Of a stretch of DNA of 64,000 nucleotides, positions 23,021-38,000 are shown piece after piece. A model generated the notes under the pieces. The model saw nothing but the letters and a program-made list of their open reading frames with translations, made no database searches and was not told the DNA's origin. A program made the position numbers and the translations under genes. The DNA lies in contig OX465104.1 in the NCBI GenBank assembly GCA_949987565.1, forward strand, positions 9,404,034 to 9,468,033, given 5' to 3'. Numbering within the stretch: the stretch's first letter is position 1; each line of letters begins with the position of its first letter. The DNA is from Luidia sarsii (lineage: Eukaryota > Echinodermata > Asteroidea > Paxillosida > Luidiidae).

Positions 23021-26000
23021 ACCCCCTCTCTCTCCCTCTCCCCTCCTCTCTCTCTTTCTCTCCCTCCCCTCTCTCTTTCTCTCCCTCCCCTCTCTCCCTC
23101 TCTCTCTCCCTCTCTCTCTCTCTCTCCCTTTCTCTCTTGCTTCTACAGTACAAAATGCCTGCAGCAATTTCCCATGCAACAATGGCGGTACATGCATGGT
23201 GGACCCGATTGACTGCCAGCAGTACACCTGTTCCTGCCAGGGCTGCTACACTGGCGATGACTGTGAAATATGTACGTGCCCGAGTCACATTATCTTTAGG
23301 GGATTGGGCCTTTCATCGTCCCACATAGAACATAGCATCAACACTAACAGTCTTCTGACTACGGACAGAGTACACACAAACAAACCTCCAAATCTTATGA
23401 TTTTAGAGGGCTTGATGTTTCGATCCTGGTGGGACCTTTCTCAGATGCCTTCAGATTTGCATTTTGGTCATTTTAGTCAGTAATGAGCAGTTTGCAACAA
23501 AACACAAACTAACTTCCAAATCTTATGATTTTAGAGGGCTTGATGTTTTGATCCTAGTAGGACCTTTCTCAGAGGCCTGCAGATTTGCATTTTGGTCATT
23601 TTAGTCAGTAATAAGCAGTTTGCAACAATTTGGTATATTAATTTACTGCCCAAAGTGTTGACTTGGTGGCTCTTCTCAGAGCCATACACCTTCGCGGAAC
23701 AGATGACTAACATGGTGTCACCACAAATTTTCCACAATGTGCTGCCACGATGCAAACCCTTCAAATCTAATCTTTTGTGACATACCAGATCCACCCATCT
23801 ATCTCGGACTATCTGCACAATGTCTGCTTTTCAGTTGTCGTCAACAAAAATTGTATTGCAGGCAATGGCTGTTGTCATAGCTGCCTTTGTGTGACTGGCA
23901 TAGGAAAAATATGGTGCCTTTTCCTTTGTAGGGGTGGGGGGATTCTAGAAGTCCTTGGTCTGCCACTATAACATCGGTGCTATAACATTGTTGTACCATG
24001 AGGGCAGGTTGTTCCGCTTCACTACTTCTGATCAATATCTTCTTCCCTCATTTCATCAGCAGAAAGCAGCTGGGTCATGCAGACATCTGCACTGTTCATG
24101 TGCAGAACTGCGGTGGTTGATTTGTTTTATTACAACCACTGATCAAAAGAGAGAAACTCATTAAAAATGGATGATATCAATTTGTCCAGCAATCTGTGCA
24201 CAAACAGGAAAAACAACAACAAAATAATGCAATGTAGACCCTGTTGATTCATTCAAGACTTATGACTATGTGAAAGCCTACATGTATGTTTTATTGGTAT
24301 TTGAAGTTAATACAAAATACTGTTGCAAACTGCCCACTAACTGAAATGACCTGCAAAACAGAAATCTCAAAAAGTTAGAGGGCCTGACATTTCGATCCTA
24401 GCAGGACCTTTCAGGCAAAGTGACAAGGACATACACAGACAGTCAGGGGAAGGAAAGCCATCATGTGTGTCAGGGCTTTCCTTCCCCTGACTGTCTGTAT
24501 ATGTCCTTGTCACTTTGCCTTTGAGAAAGGTCCTGGCAGGATCGAAACGTCAGGCCCTGTAACTTTTTGAGATTTATTATTGGTGTTAATCATTTTCATT
24601 TGAGATGTGCTGGTATACATAGGCCTATCTCTTTTGTAACTATACTTTCTTGTCCTATGTTAATTGTTGGTGGTAGCTCAAAAGATAGTTGATACTTGTT
24701 GATAGCTGTTGATACATTTAGTTGATTCTTGTTGATAGCTGATGATACTTGTTGATAGCTGATACCTGTTGATAGCTGATACGTGTTGATAGCTGATACT
24801 TGTTGATAGCTGATACTTGTTGATAGCTGATACTTGTTGATAGCTGATACTTGTTGATAGCTGATACTTGTTGATACCTGATACTTGTTGATACCTGATA
24901 CTTGTTGATACCTGATACTTGTTGATTGCTGATACTTGTTGATAGCTGATACTTGTTGATACCTGATACTTGTTGATACCTGATACTTGTTGATACCTGA
25001 TACTTGTTGATACCTGATACTTGTTGATACCTGATACTTGTTGATAGCTTTTGATATGTGATACTTTTGATAGCTGTCGATAGTTGATACTTGTTCACAG
25101 GATGACTTGTTGGTAGCCTAACTCATCACCTTGTGTCATGTTCTGTTCAATCTATAGCCGAGAATCCATGTAACCATGATCTTTGCGTAAACGGTTTCTG
25201 CCGTGCATCGGAAAGTGACCCCTGCAGGTCGTATGAGTGCATCTGTGAGTTTTGCTACGAGGGACCCCACTGTAACATCCGTAAGTTATTGCGAAACCTG
25301 GAAAACAGGACAGGACAGGACTTATTTATAAGTTTACAGCCACTGTTTCCATTTAAGAACACAGCAGCAACTATTAGCCATCTCTATCCCGAGTATCCTC
25401 ACATACAACCCATTTACCGGTACTCCTTGGTAAAGAGAAGTAATTTTTTGGTAAAGCACCTTTGTCCAAGGGTATGCAAGGACCAAAATACCCTATGCTT
25501 GGACTCATCAACGCACAATGTTAGCTAACCCCTAGAAGTTGAGTTACAGACGTTTAAAGTTTCTGACTCACCATAAATTATGATTACCAGTGCGTTTTCT
25601 ATTAAGCTACTTTGGGTTTTAATTTTACGTACGTACTGATAATCACAAAGGATGGCCACACTGTTATCCATGCTAAATTGCAGGAGCAATGATTGGTGTG
25701 TGTGGATATGCTTATAGTGGTATGGCATAAGAATTAGAACATAACTACATCACTAGGGTTACTCATGCACATTGAAACTAGTTTTCAAGTACTTAGTCCA
25801 ATTTTCATGTTGGGAAAAAAACAATGAGAGTTCTTTGTGTTTGTCCATGTGTTTGCATTGGTGAATGGTCAGCTTGATGAGACACCCTTGAATAAAAATC
25901 TTGACCCTTTTCACTCCCTCTGTGCAGCCAAGAACCCGTGCGACGCCGGTCCGTGTCAGAATGGCGGCGAGTGTGTGCAGGATCCCAACTACTGCCTGGG

Positions 26001-29000
26001 TTACTCCTGTTCCTGCCCTCCCTGCTATAAGGGCCTGAACTGCTCATTCCGTGAGTAGAAGTAGAACCCATTAGATCTGTTTGGAGAGCTGCAAAGCTTA
26101 GCGAACCCATGGAGGATTTCCTTCCTCCATGGCGAACCAAAGTAAAAGTACTGTCCATCCGGCTGTCTCTCCACCAACCGCACAAAATAGTAAACTTTGT
26201 TTGCCCTACGGTTGCTGACTCTTGGCATTGTTTACACACTAAGAACATCTAAACCTTGAAAATGGGGTGAAAATGTCATTTAGCCATGAAAATGTTTTTA
26301 CCCCTATTTCATGGCACACAGTTAGCCAAGTCATTTGTTTTCACCAGTGGTCTCGAAGGCCACATTCCTGGTGGTAAATGGCTAGAGGCAATTTAGAAGT
26401 ATCTGGGAGTGACAGTTACAAGGACACCATACAGGTCCCTACTGGTAATTGAATTAGCCACCCCTCAAGGCTGGAGCTTGCCACCCTGGATAATCACTGT
26501 TTTTTCATGGTCTCTTTATAGTGGCCTGAAGATGTCCTTATCAGGTCATGCCATGCCAGTTTTCCACGGGCGTGCGCACGTTCCTTCCCGCTAACTGTTT
26601 GGCGTTTGGTGATTGGCTATTCAGTGTTTCCTGCACGCGTATTTCGAAACCTGCACCCCACGCGCACTCGTTTTCCTGGCAACCAATTTAGTAAAGCACA
26701 TGCGTAAGGTCTATTTTGCATATTTCATGGGAAAGGTCCATTAGGGTCAAGTAACATTTACCCTGATGCAAATCTGAATAATTTTTACACTGTATCACTG
26801 ATGTGTTTTTTTTTATCTCCAATAACGGAACAGTAATCGATCCGTGCACTCAGGCGCCCTGTCAGAACGGCGGAGTTTGCTTCAACAGCGCAGACACATG
26901 CACTGAGTACATCTGTGCGTGCGGAGAGTGTTTCTACGGAAACAACTGCGAGTTTCGTAAGTAGACACAGCTAGGCTCAGCTGTGGGGTTGCAGGGGTTG
27001 GAGCGAGGGTTCAATTTCACCGAGCGAGAGATGAGATTTCTGCCGAGACAGAAAAAAGTCGGGAAATCATAAGTTTTGTGGTTGCTGTGTGAAGACATAT
27101 AATCTCTTTTGTGAGTGTGTGTGTGGTTCATCTGAAAAGAACTAAACCAAGGGCCTTTGGAATGAGGATGCTCTGTCCCGAGGTGCTTTTTGAGAATGGG
27201 AAGGATTGATGTACAGTATACTAAGAGTTACATTATCATAGGCACCAGAGAGCAGCCAAAAGGTGGACTGAACTAAGGCAAACTGGGGAAAAACAGTTGA
27301 AATTTGTTATTCATGATATAATTAGACCAGGAGGGTAATGACTAACACCATGCAGCTTTCTGTTAATCCTCCTTTTGTGTTCACTCCTCCACACTTCTCT
27401 CTTTGATCTTTCCCCCTCTACTCAATAATCCCTACCCTATTCCTTGCCCTTCCCTTTGATCTCTCCCTACCAGCTTTACTCTTTGTCCTTTGTTTCTCAA
27501 ACAGTTGAAATTTAACTTAAAAAGAAAAACAAACAAACTAGGCTATAGAACATGGCCCAGAGGCTGAGGCAGCAGCCCAAGACAGAGCTGTAGTGAACGG
27601 TTCACTACAGCTGTGTCTTGGGCTGCTACCTCAGCATCTGACCATGTTCTGTGAACGAGAGGATTGGTCCAATGAGATGCAGTGTTACTGTGGTGGGCTG
27701 TCGTTCACAAAATGCTCAGCATTCATGTACCCACACACACAGACAGACAAAATAAAGTCACGCCTGATGTAAATGGTTGTCTTTGTGTGGTTGGTTTGCA
27801 GGAATCAACCAGTGCTCACCGAATCCCTGTGAGAATAATGGCCTCTGTGCCCCAGTGGGTCCCTCCTGTAGCGAGTATACTTGTACCTGTGTCAACTGCT
27901 ACACGGGCACCAACTGCTTAACATGTAAGTATACCTATTGAGCACAATCTTGAAGGTCCCCCGTGCAAACCTTTAAATTTGGGGTTACCATTAGGAGTAG
28001 GGTGAGAATTAAGATTAGTGTAGACTCAAGTCTCAACCTAACCTTAACCATAACCCTGAGTTTAAAGCCCCTACACAACATTGGTTGAGGTCAAAGAATA
28101 GCATCCATACATTGTCTGATCCAACATAGGCCTATGCATGAAATAGCATACCTATAAAAATTTCAGCTCAATCCGCTTTGTTTGGCGAAAATGCAGCAAA
28201 ATGCAGGCTTATAGGTTTGCACAATAATTATACCCATTACATTGATTCAGAAATTGGAGTGGTCTAATCAATCCATTTTACAAAAAAATTTATAGTTGTG
28301 TTCTTAGGTAATCAGCATAATCAGTCATTGCACAATTCTTTGAAATGCTTTTATGAAAAGATCCATTTTGCTTGGTGTATTTCTCAATGGAGTATGTCTA
28401 TGCCAACATATTTTTGTTTCAGTGCAAGACCCATGCAGCAACAATCCCTGCCAGAACGGTGGTGTCTGCACCAAGCTGTCTTGCAGCGAGTACAGCTGCA
28501 GCTGTGTCGGATGCTTCACTGGTCAGAACTGTCAGCAATGTGAGTCACCAAGTACCCTCGATTGGCCATTTCTGGATTCTCATTTCCATTTTAGTGTTGA
28601 GAAATCTTTCAATCTTGCAATCTTTCCCAAAGTTTTCATTCAGATTATGTAGATCATTCAGCCTGTTGCACAAAGTATATAATCTAATCACTACAATGCC
28701 TGTCTGGTATTTAGTCGCTTTGGAAAACCAACTCATATTGCAAGTCATGGAGATTCAACGGTAAAGGCTTTGGAACAATATCAAAAGTGAACATTTTCTG
28801 TCAAGTTTCTGTATTGCTGAGAACAATGGCACACAGTACAGTTCTCAGTCACAGCTGAGTTACTTTCCTTCATAGATGATGTCATTAATTTGCTGTGTGT
28901 TGTTAAAAGGCCTGCAGCCAATTTCAAGAAACTTCAAATGTTGTGTACGCCTCATTTTGTTGCATAACTTATGTGAAATTTCGCTGCCTTTAATAAATAT

Positions 29001-32000
29001 TGCTGAAAAGAGCCATTGTGGCGCAAGACTTACGTAACTTTTCTTGAAATCGGCTGATGATGATGAGCCTGCAATCAGCCATGCTGTTTTAGTTTTTGAT
29101 AAGCTACAGTCATTTAATGAAGCTAATGAATCTTCTCGGCTTGACAGTGATGGATCCTTGCGCCAACAACCCGTGCCTGAACAACGGCGTGTGCCAGCGT
29201 GTGCCCGGCACCTGCGACCAGATGACCTGTGACTGCCAGCAGGGATGCTTCTCCGGAGACTTCTGTCAGATAGGTGAGTGATGCTCTGACTCCCTCCTGA
29301 AAAAAAAAACACCCTCTGTCCCTCTGAATCTCTAACCCACCCTCTTTATTTATTTATTGTTTATTTTTATTTAATTTTTAAATCTGCTCATTGCAGCCTG
29401 TCAGGTAAATTACAAAACAGTTTATATATTTATCAACAATTACAATACATACATGTACAAGTTAAGAATACACATTATGGACCACATAAAACACATGCAC
29501 AGAGTATATTTTTTTTAAACACAGATAAAGGCAGTGAAATATTGTCCGATTAGTGAGGTAAAGTAGTGGATGAGAAAAAACACAGTAATCCTGTTAAAAA
29601 GTCTGTTAAAATGTCTGTTAAAATATGGAAGTGGGCTGTCTCTCATTTGTGGCATACATTATGTATCCCATTGCAAAATTGCAACCGCAGTGTGAGCTAT
29701 CACTATTGCAGTAGCTTGATGTAAACCTCAACAGTCTCAACAGTGATGATGAAGGGCCTGATGTCAATCCTAGCAGGACCTGTCTCAAAGAATTTTTTGC
29801 AAATTGCCGTTGAGAAAGATCCTGTGTTGGTGGAAACGTAAGGTCATTTTTTAACTTTTTTTTTTTTAAGATTTCAGTGATACTTTTGAAAATCAACTTT
29901 TGATTCGGCCACTTTTTTTAACAGATTATTTCCCTCTCTTCCCTTCTTTCCATCTCTGATCTTCTTCAGTTGAAAACCCATGCAACCCAAACCCCTGTAG
30001 CTTTGGCGGGCTATGCACCCGCGACCCTTTAAGCTGCAACGACTTCTCCTGCGAGTGCAGCGGCTGCAACACGGGACCGACCTGCGACACGGGTGAGTTC
30101 ATGCGTGCAACCCATGCACAGCTGCTAAAGAAAACTCCTGTATGCGGGATGTCCTTTTCTTACAGGGCGCTCCCTTCAAGTTCAGGCGACAGATGTCCAT
30201 GGGCCTATACTGTCTCCATGCTAACGTGCACAGCGCATACACCGCTATTTCATACGCATTTTGATCTGATGACTGGTATCTTGACACGCTGACCCTTTGA
30301 TTACAGGTATCAAAAGGTAATACAAACCCATATACTTGTTAGTAAACTTGACTTGGTTCTTTTTTTTATTTCAGTCTTACGACCTTGTGACAGCGCTCCG
30401 TGTAAGAACAACGGCTTCTGCAGCCCCACAAGCTGCACAGAGTACCAGTGTACCTGCACTTCCTGCTTTGTGGGCGCCGACTGCGAAATAGGTACGTCCA
30501 TATTCAGAGGCCAAGGCTGAGGCAGCGTCCAGTGTTTCAGTCATTACCTCAAGAAGTTCTAAGACCCGCCCCGCGAGGGTTTTTTCCAGTTCTGTAATAA
30601 TGGCATGTGGAGTTAATGAATGACAGGCCTAGATGGTGTTTGTTCCTCTGCTGGCCAAAGACGAATGAGGGACAGCAGGGTTCTGTGGTGGCAACTTCCT
30701 GTGTCTCATAGCCAATGGGAGGAACAGGGACCATGGTAGCTGGGTACCAGTAAGTCTATTAGCTGTGAGGATCAAGAGCCCCATGGATAGGCCTAGGCCT
30801 AATGAATTGTAGTTATTTTAATGGAGTGTAGTATTTTTTATAAGGAGGGGATAACAAGTTCCCTTGGGGGCTTACAAAGGGACCCACTGCACCCTCAAAG
30901 CCCGGGAAAATCTATGACAGGAGAGATCAAACTTTAGCTCTAGGGAAATGCATGGAAAAGACAACAGCATAAAAACTTAATGGGTATGCTAAAGACAACA
31001 TCATTAAAAATGTAATGGGCATGCTAAGGACAACATCATAAAAATGTAATGGGTATGCTTAAGACAACACAAAATGTAATGGCCATGCAAAAGATAACAT
31101 CATGAAAATGTAATGGGCATGCTAAAGATAACATCATGAAAATGTAATGGGCACAAATGTAATGTGCATGCTAAAGACGATATCATAAAAATGTAATTTG
31201 TATGCCAAAGACAACATCATACAAATGTAATGGGCATGATATTTCAGTCTAAATGGGATCTTTCTTGTTTTGCAATTGTTGAGATACAAAACCGAAGAAC
31301 AAATTGTCTTCAATTTTGATTGTGGAAAGCAGACTGTGTGTGGTGTGACCATCTTTGTCCAATCCTCTTCATGCAATGGCAAAGGAAGCTGAAATCTATG
31401 TCACAGAAAAGGCACCGGACCATGCGAGGGTTTTCCCGAAGATAAAGATTCCCCTGCTTTATAGTGCTAAATAAATGATATCTTGATAAAGCACTTGACC
31501 ACTTTATTATTATCTCATATGCAGTCTACAGCAGTCAGAATTGGCAGTTGTTGAAGTTGTTAACCAGATATGGCTTGTCTAACTCTGAGGGTGGGCACCA
31601 CTGAGCCGGTTACAAGGTTGCATTGATTTTGTACAGTGCCGGATGCTGTGGTCATCTCTAAATCTCTGAATCATCCTTATCTCCAATTGCCGTCTTTCTC
31701 CAATTCTCATTTTCTCCAATACTCGTCTGCAGCCATCGACGCCTGTGCCTCCAATCCCTGCCAGAACCAAGGTGCCTGTACGTCCACCTGCGACACCTTT
31801 CAATGCGACTGTTCTGGCTGCTTCATTGGAGCCACCTGCGGAATCGGTAGGACTACAATGCCTCAAACACCAAAGAGCATCTAAACTCGCACTTGGTCAA
31901 AATGCACTTGGTCATTTCTTGGTTACAAACAAGCAAGGCCTTTCCGGCTGGGCAGATTTCCACGCTTTAGCTTGCTCTAACCCTGACAACTGGCTCCTGG

Positions 32001-35000
32001 CTAGGAATTGATTTTAAAAAAAAATAAGCAATTGAAAGACCTCCCGCTTGCCCTGTTGGCAAAATGTGGTATTAGAGCGAGTATTGTGGTCGAGTATCTT
32101 AAAGGACAGTAGTGCCCTACTCAACCTAGCAGGCTATTATAGTTACCACTGCTTTCTGTATCATCAGTGCTTTGCCTGATTGCCAAAATACAGATGGCTC
32201 TGGCAATGCAGCTGCCTGTATCATTTTGCAAAGGTAAAGCACTGATATGATGAGCATGCAGTGCTAACTATACATAGAGTAGGGTGAGACCCTCGTTGAA
32301 TGACATTTATCCTCCACGCAAAATTATACCATAAATTATGTCATGTATCTTTTAATGGGTCCAAAAACAATTGTAAGCACAAGTGCAAGCACAAGTGCAA
32401 GCACAAGTTTTGGGCCATGAATAATACAGATGCAAGTGTTTGTGCCATGAACGTAAGTACAGGTAGATCAAAGACCAAGACTAGGGGCACAAATGAAGAC
32501 TTCATTATCAGAAAAAGAAGAAATTTTCTGGGTTTTTTTTCTTCAGATGAGTGCCCTCTTGTGTTTCAAAAGCAGACAATTGTTGGATTATTAGAAGCAA
32601 ATTTATCACTGTTTTCCCAATCTACCAATAGATGCACTAATGGGTTACCTCCATTGTCAGTATAGGCCTATAGCATAGTTGAACAGTGTATTGAGGTCTA
32701 GAAATTATTAGCTCTGAAGAAATGGATTGAGTAAATTAGCAGTAAAGTCTCAATGTAATGGAATGTTGATTTGTGTGAGTACAAGTACGAGAACAGACGG
32801 TTTGAGTATGAGCACAACTGCTCGTGTCTGAATGGGAGTGTGAGTATACGAGTGCCGCAATCCTGAGCTGCAACCCAGGCTGCATGCAGTGCAAGGCAAA
32901 ATGATGCAACATTGCAAACTGCCAAATAAAAAAGAAAATTACTCTCTGCCCACCAAACTATCCAACCCCACTCCGGCCCCACTCCACTCCTTTTAGTGCA
33001 AAACCCTTGCAACAACCACGGCTGCCAGCACAACTCTGCCTGTGTACCGTCCATGAACTCCTGCACCAACTACACCTGTGCATGCGAAGGCTGCTACACT
33101 GGCGAGTACTGTCAGATACGTAAGTACACTGTCGTCCGGTCTGGTACCCAATCCCTTTTTTCTCCATCCGTACAAAGCACCCCCTAAAAAAAAATAAGCC
33201 GTAAATGCAAAGCAAAGATGACAATGCTTGCAATGAAACCAAGATGGATTTGAATAGAATTGAAGTTTGAATTTGTAAGTTATTGACTAAAACATTTGTC
33301 ATGCTTTTTGGTATTGTCTCTATTCTGTTTTGTTATGTGTGGGCTTCTCTCCTGAATGTGCTGTCAGCACTTTATGCTCAGTGCTTTGCCCAATCGCCTG
33401 CTTTGTAAAATTAATATCCAATTACATAGCACACACAACTCGGGTAGGATTTCAACCCACTACTCCCACTATCATGTGCAGAGTTTCTAAATCACATGGC
33501 CACTTTTAGCATTGTGATTCCTCAAACGACCACATTGTGTTCACTCTGAATAGGGATGTACTGTATTGATGAGTTTTTACGATGGTTACCTGCCATGATA
33601 TAGTTACCCATTTACCACATTTTGTACGACCTCCGCATTTGGGAAATATTTATGTCTTTTCATTTCTTAGTGATTTGGCATTTGTAAAATGTATTAGGCA
33701 AATGAAGCAAGGCCATGGATGATCATAGCTGTGCAGTAAGGTTGATTGTGTACACAAATAATCCACAGATATTATAACCTATAACATAGACAGACAGTAG
33801 AGGGCACCAGAATGTCATTGAAGCTGCCATTTAAAAAAAGTATGGACGGAAGTATAGAGTGCCAACAGGCACGTATTTAGAAGAAAAAAAACGTACGTGC
33901 TTTGGCATTGCTGTGGTGGATCATAGAATACACAGTCCTCAATGTTCAGTTAATACTTGTTAAGTCCCAAATGTGGTAGCTCAAGGTAGAATTATTTTAC
34001 AGAATGTAGCGGTAAGTTAACCTTAAGGCTGTGGAAGAAAAAAACGACATTGGAACCCAGTTTAAGATGGCGGCATGGCCTGGCAACATCAATGCACTAA
34101 AGAGTGTGCTTGGTTTATCCTGTTGGGTATGATTTATTAGTATACCTTGTTTTTCTTTTCTTTTGGTGTCTGTGCAACAGCCATTGACCCGTGCCAGAAT
34201 TTCCCCTGTCAGTTCGGCGGTACGTGCCAGCGCATTGGTACCAGCAACTGCAACGATTTTAGCTGCACCTGCCAGGGCTGCTACACTGGACCGACGTGCA
34301 GCATTGGTAAAAAACAACAACCTAAAAACCCCTCTCATTTATAAATGATATAAGGTGTCTACCAATCCCTTCAGGATTGACTTTAAGATTGCTCTCCTCA
34401 TCTTCAAGTGTCTCCACCACACAGCACCTCAGTACCTTGTGAACCTAATGACTGGTGCCCCAACCCCAGCAAAGACCAGTTCACTAATAGGGAAGGCCAC
34501 CATCTAAGGGCTGGATAGCTCAGATGGAAGAGCACTGGTACGTTAATCCAGAGGTCTCAGGTTCAAGTTCCAGTCCAGTCGATGTTTCTTTCTTTGCCAA
34601 GTTTTTGATATGAGAATGAGTTCAGTTCTTGACCCTCTTCCCTCTTCTCTCTTCCAACAGCCCAGGACCCCTGCAGTCCCAACCAGTGCCAGAATGGAGC
34701 TTTCTGTTCACCGACCTCCTGCACCGAGTATTCCTGCACTTGTTTGGGATGCTTCAACGGCATCAATTGCGAAAACGGTGAGCTTCCTGCTGTGTTCCAC
34801 TGGTGCGGTGACCTGTTGCATTCACAACCTCTGCTCGATCACTTGGACGAAAATGCGCAATGTTTCCAAACAAAATATTGCGACCATTCATGACAAATTA
34901 TGTTGCATCAGGGCTACTATGCTCTCATTTTCTGGAAACTCAGATCAGACCATTGCTGCTCTGATTGAAGCAATTGCCATTATCCATTCTATCAAGATAC

Positions 35001-38000
35001 CCATGTAAAGGTAACTCTAGCATGTAGTATGTTCTTGGTACTTGGTACTTGAAAGAAGTCAAATTTGATCAGTGTTCTCAGGTTATAAGTGTGTGGAATG
35101 AACTCTTAAAGTGCAACTTATCAGTGTGTGATTTTGAATTGCTAATTCAGTTGTATTCGCTTCTTCCTTTTTTCCCTTTTCCGTTCTACTGTTGGATATA
35201 GCTATTGATCAGTGCCAGCCCAGCCCCTGCCAGAATGGAGGGCAGTGCACCAAGGTGCAAGGTTCCTGTGAGGCCTACACCTGCTCTTGCCAGGGCTGTT
35301 GGACAGGGACCCAGTGTCAGATACGTAAGTACCTCCCTCTCCCTCTCCCCCTCTCCCTCCCCGTCTCCCCTCTCTCTCTGTCTCTCTGCCTCTGCCTCTG
35401 CCTCTGCCTCTGTCTCTGCCTCTGCCTCCGCCTCTGCCTCCTCCTCTGCCTCCGCCTCTGCCTCTGCCTCTGCCTCTGTCTCTGTCTCTGCCTCTGCCTC
35501 TGCCTCTGCCTCTGCCTCTGCCTCTGCCTCTGCCTCTGCCTCTGCCTCTGCCTCTGCCTCTGCCTCTGCCTCTGCCTCTGTCTCTGCCTCTGCCTCCGCC
35601 TCGGCCTCGGCCTCTCCCTCTCCCTCTGCCCTGCCTCTGCCTCTGCCTCTGCCTCTGCCTCTGCCTCTGCCTCGACCTCGATCTGCCTCCACCTCGATCT
35701 GCCTCCACCTCGATCTGCCTCATCAATGCCTCTCCCTCTTCATCTGGCTCTGCTTCTCCCTCTGCCTCTCCCTCTGCCTCTCCCTATCCCTTCTCCCTTT
35801 CCCTCTTCCTCTCCCTCTCTCTCTCCCTCTCCCTTTCCCTCTCCCTCTCCCTCTCCCTCTCCCTCTCCCTCTCCCTCTCCCTCTCCCTCTCCCTCTCCCT
35901 CTCCCTCTCCCTCTCCCTCTCCCTCTCCCTCTCCCTCTCCCTCTCCCTCTCCCTCTCCCTCTCCCTCTCCCTCTCCCTCTCCCTCTCCCTCTACCTCTCC
36001 CTCTCCCTCTCCCTCTACCTCTCCCTCTCCCTCTCCCTCTCCCTCTCCCTCTCCCTCTCCCTCTCCCTCTCCCTCTCCCTCTCCCTCTCCCTCTCCCTCT
36101 CCCTCTCCCTCTCCCTCTCCCTCTCCCTCTCCCTCTCCCTCTCCCTCTCCCTCTCCCATTATTGTTCACATTATGATAGATTTATTTTGTTTAATCCCAC
36201 CAGAGAGGGACCAGTGTCAGCCGAATCCTTGCTCCAACAACGGTGTCTGTAGACCAGTGGGAGATGCCTGTGTCGACTTCACATGCGAGTGTGATTCCTG
36301 CCACACTGGACAATACTGTCAGACAGGTCAGTGACCCGGCTTGACGAGCTCCTAACAAAATATGTAATTGATCAAATCCAACGAGAGCAACAATCAGGCT
36401 GCACCGGGACTTGAACCTGAGAACTCTTGGCTTAACGTACCGGTGCTGGTATGTTTAAGTGAGCCAGAGTCTTGGGTTCAACTCCCAGACAAGTCAGATG
36501 ACAGATGACTTGTGTGGTAATTTGGCTAGAGCAGGTCAGATAAGATGAAATTTTGAGGTGAATTCACTTCAAAAGGGTCCACTGTGAAGGAAATCACTAT
36601 GAATTTGGTTTTTCGTGGCGACATGATCATATTCACCAAATTTTCACGGTTTATATTTTCATAGTGTATACTATGGCCGAGAGTTCACATCTTGCCTTAA
36701 GCAAAGTCCCTGCAGCCGCTGCAAATGGAACTGTTCATGAGTATTGGATCATTAGGTTCATCGGGTTTGTCTGTTGGTGTGCTTCTTCTCTCCTCGTAGA
36801 GATCGACCCGTGTCAGAGTTCACCGTGCATGGCGGGCGGCCTGTGCACCCGCTCAGCCGATTGTCTCTCCTACGATTGCTCCTGCGAAGGCTGCTTCACC
36901 GGAGATCACTGCGAGACGGGTAAAGAATTCCCCAACCCCTTCGTAGCAAAGATAACATACCCTTTCCCTCCCTCCAACACACCCTCACCATCCCCCTCCC
37001 CTCCCCTGCATAACCCAACTCTGTCATCATCAATGGTCCATAGAAAAAGTGAGATGCCTGTATAGATAATGGCAACCCATGTCTGAGCATAGACAAAGCA
37101 AATGAAACTACAGACGCATGTTCAGCCAATACATTCCCTTGATGAGTTTTAAAATCTCTGATTGCCAAAGGCCAATAGATATGTAGTGTCCGGATAATAA
37201 GTGAGTGGCTTTCTATCCCCTTTTGCATGTTCCAATTTGTGGATTCTAGAATGCTAGTGTGGAGGTGGAGAATTGGTTGGCAAACAGGGATGGACACAGT
37301 GTCCAGCAAAGCGTAATTGTCAGTGTTTGATTCCTGGAGATATGAGAGGTTGCTTGCCACACGCTTATTTGTTAATAGTTGCATGGTCTAGCCCTCCTCA
37401 TTAAATTTCATTCTCACCATTGCAATCCATCAATGATTGACAGCTTCACTTGTGACTCTAAGAATTCAAATCCACCACTGACTGACTAAATGGTTGAAAT
37501 AATGGCTAAATGGCTAAAAATCTGCCCCAGAAAACAGAGATTGCGGGTTCGAATCCCACCCAAGCTGCCTTATCTATGTATGCATCTATATAGGTAGTCA
37601 TATGTAGGCTGCACCTACATATCACAGATCATAGACGACTTCAACGCAATCGGCCTTCAACACGACCAGACTGTTCGTGCTACCCAGGATAGGGCTGGAT
37701 GGCAAAAGAGAATTTCTAACATTGCAAAAACCCGTGGTCACAACGTCTCGAGCCGAGTTCGGCCCGAGTAGCGTCAATAATATATAGGCAGTCAGGCAAA
37801 CCACTGATCCTGATTGAGGGAGAATAACAATAATCTTTGTGAAACAAACCCATTTGAGTGTCATTTGAACTTTCTCTCCCACTGCGACAACAGAGTTGGA
37901 CCCCTGCAGTCCCAACCCATGTCAGAACAACGGCGTCTGCTCCAGAGAGAATGGCACGTCCTGCTTTGAGGCCATCTGCCTCTGCCAGTCCTGCTTTGTT

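Noticed and set aside
22659..23483. 274-codon frame covering the CT microsatellite and M5
   Set aside because: The part left of 23149 is low-complexity intron; only the M5 exon is coding.
24718..25098. Minus-strand repeat protein of 126 codons
   Set aside because: An artefact of the 17-bp minisatellite.
35192..36334. 380-codon open frame over the M18-M19 region
   Set aside because: It is produced by hexanucleotide repeats (LCLCLC, SPSPSP). Splice sites for M18 and M19 lie inside it and phase-correct joining skips the repeat.
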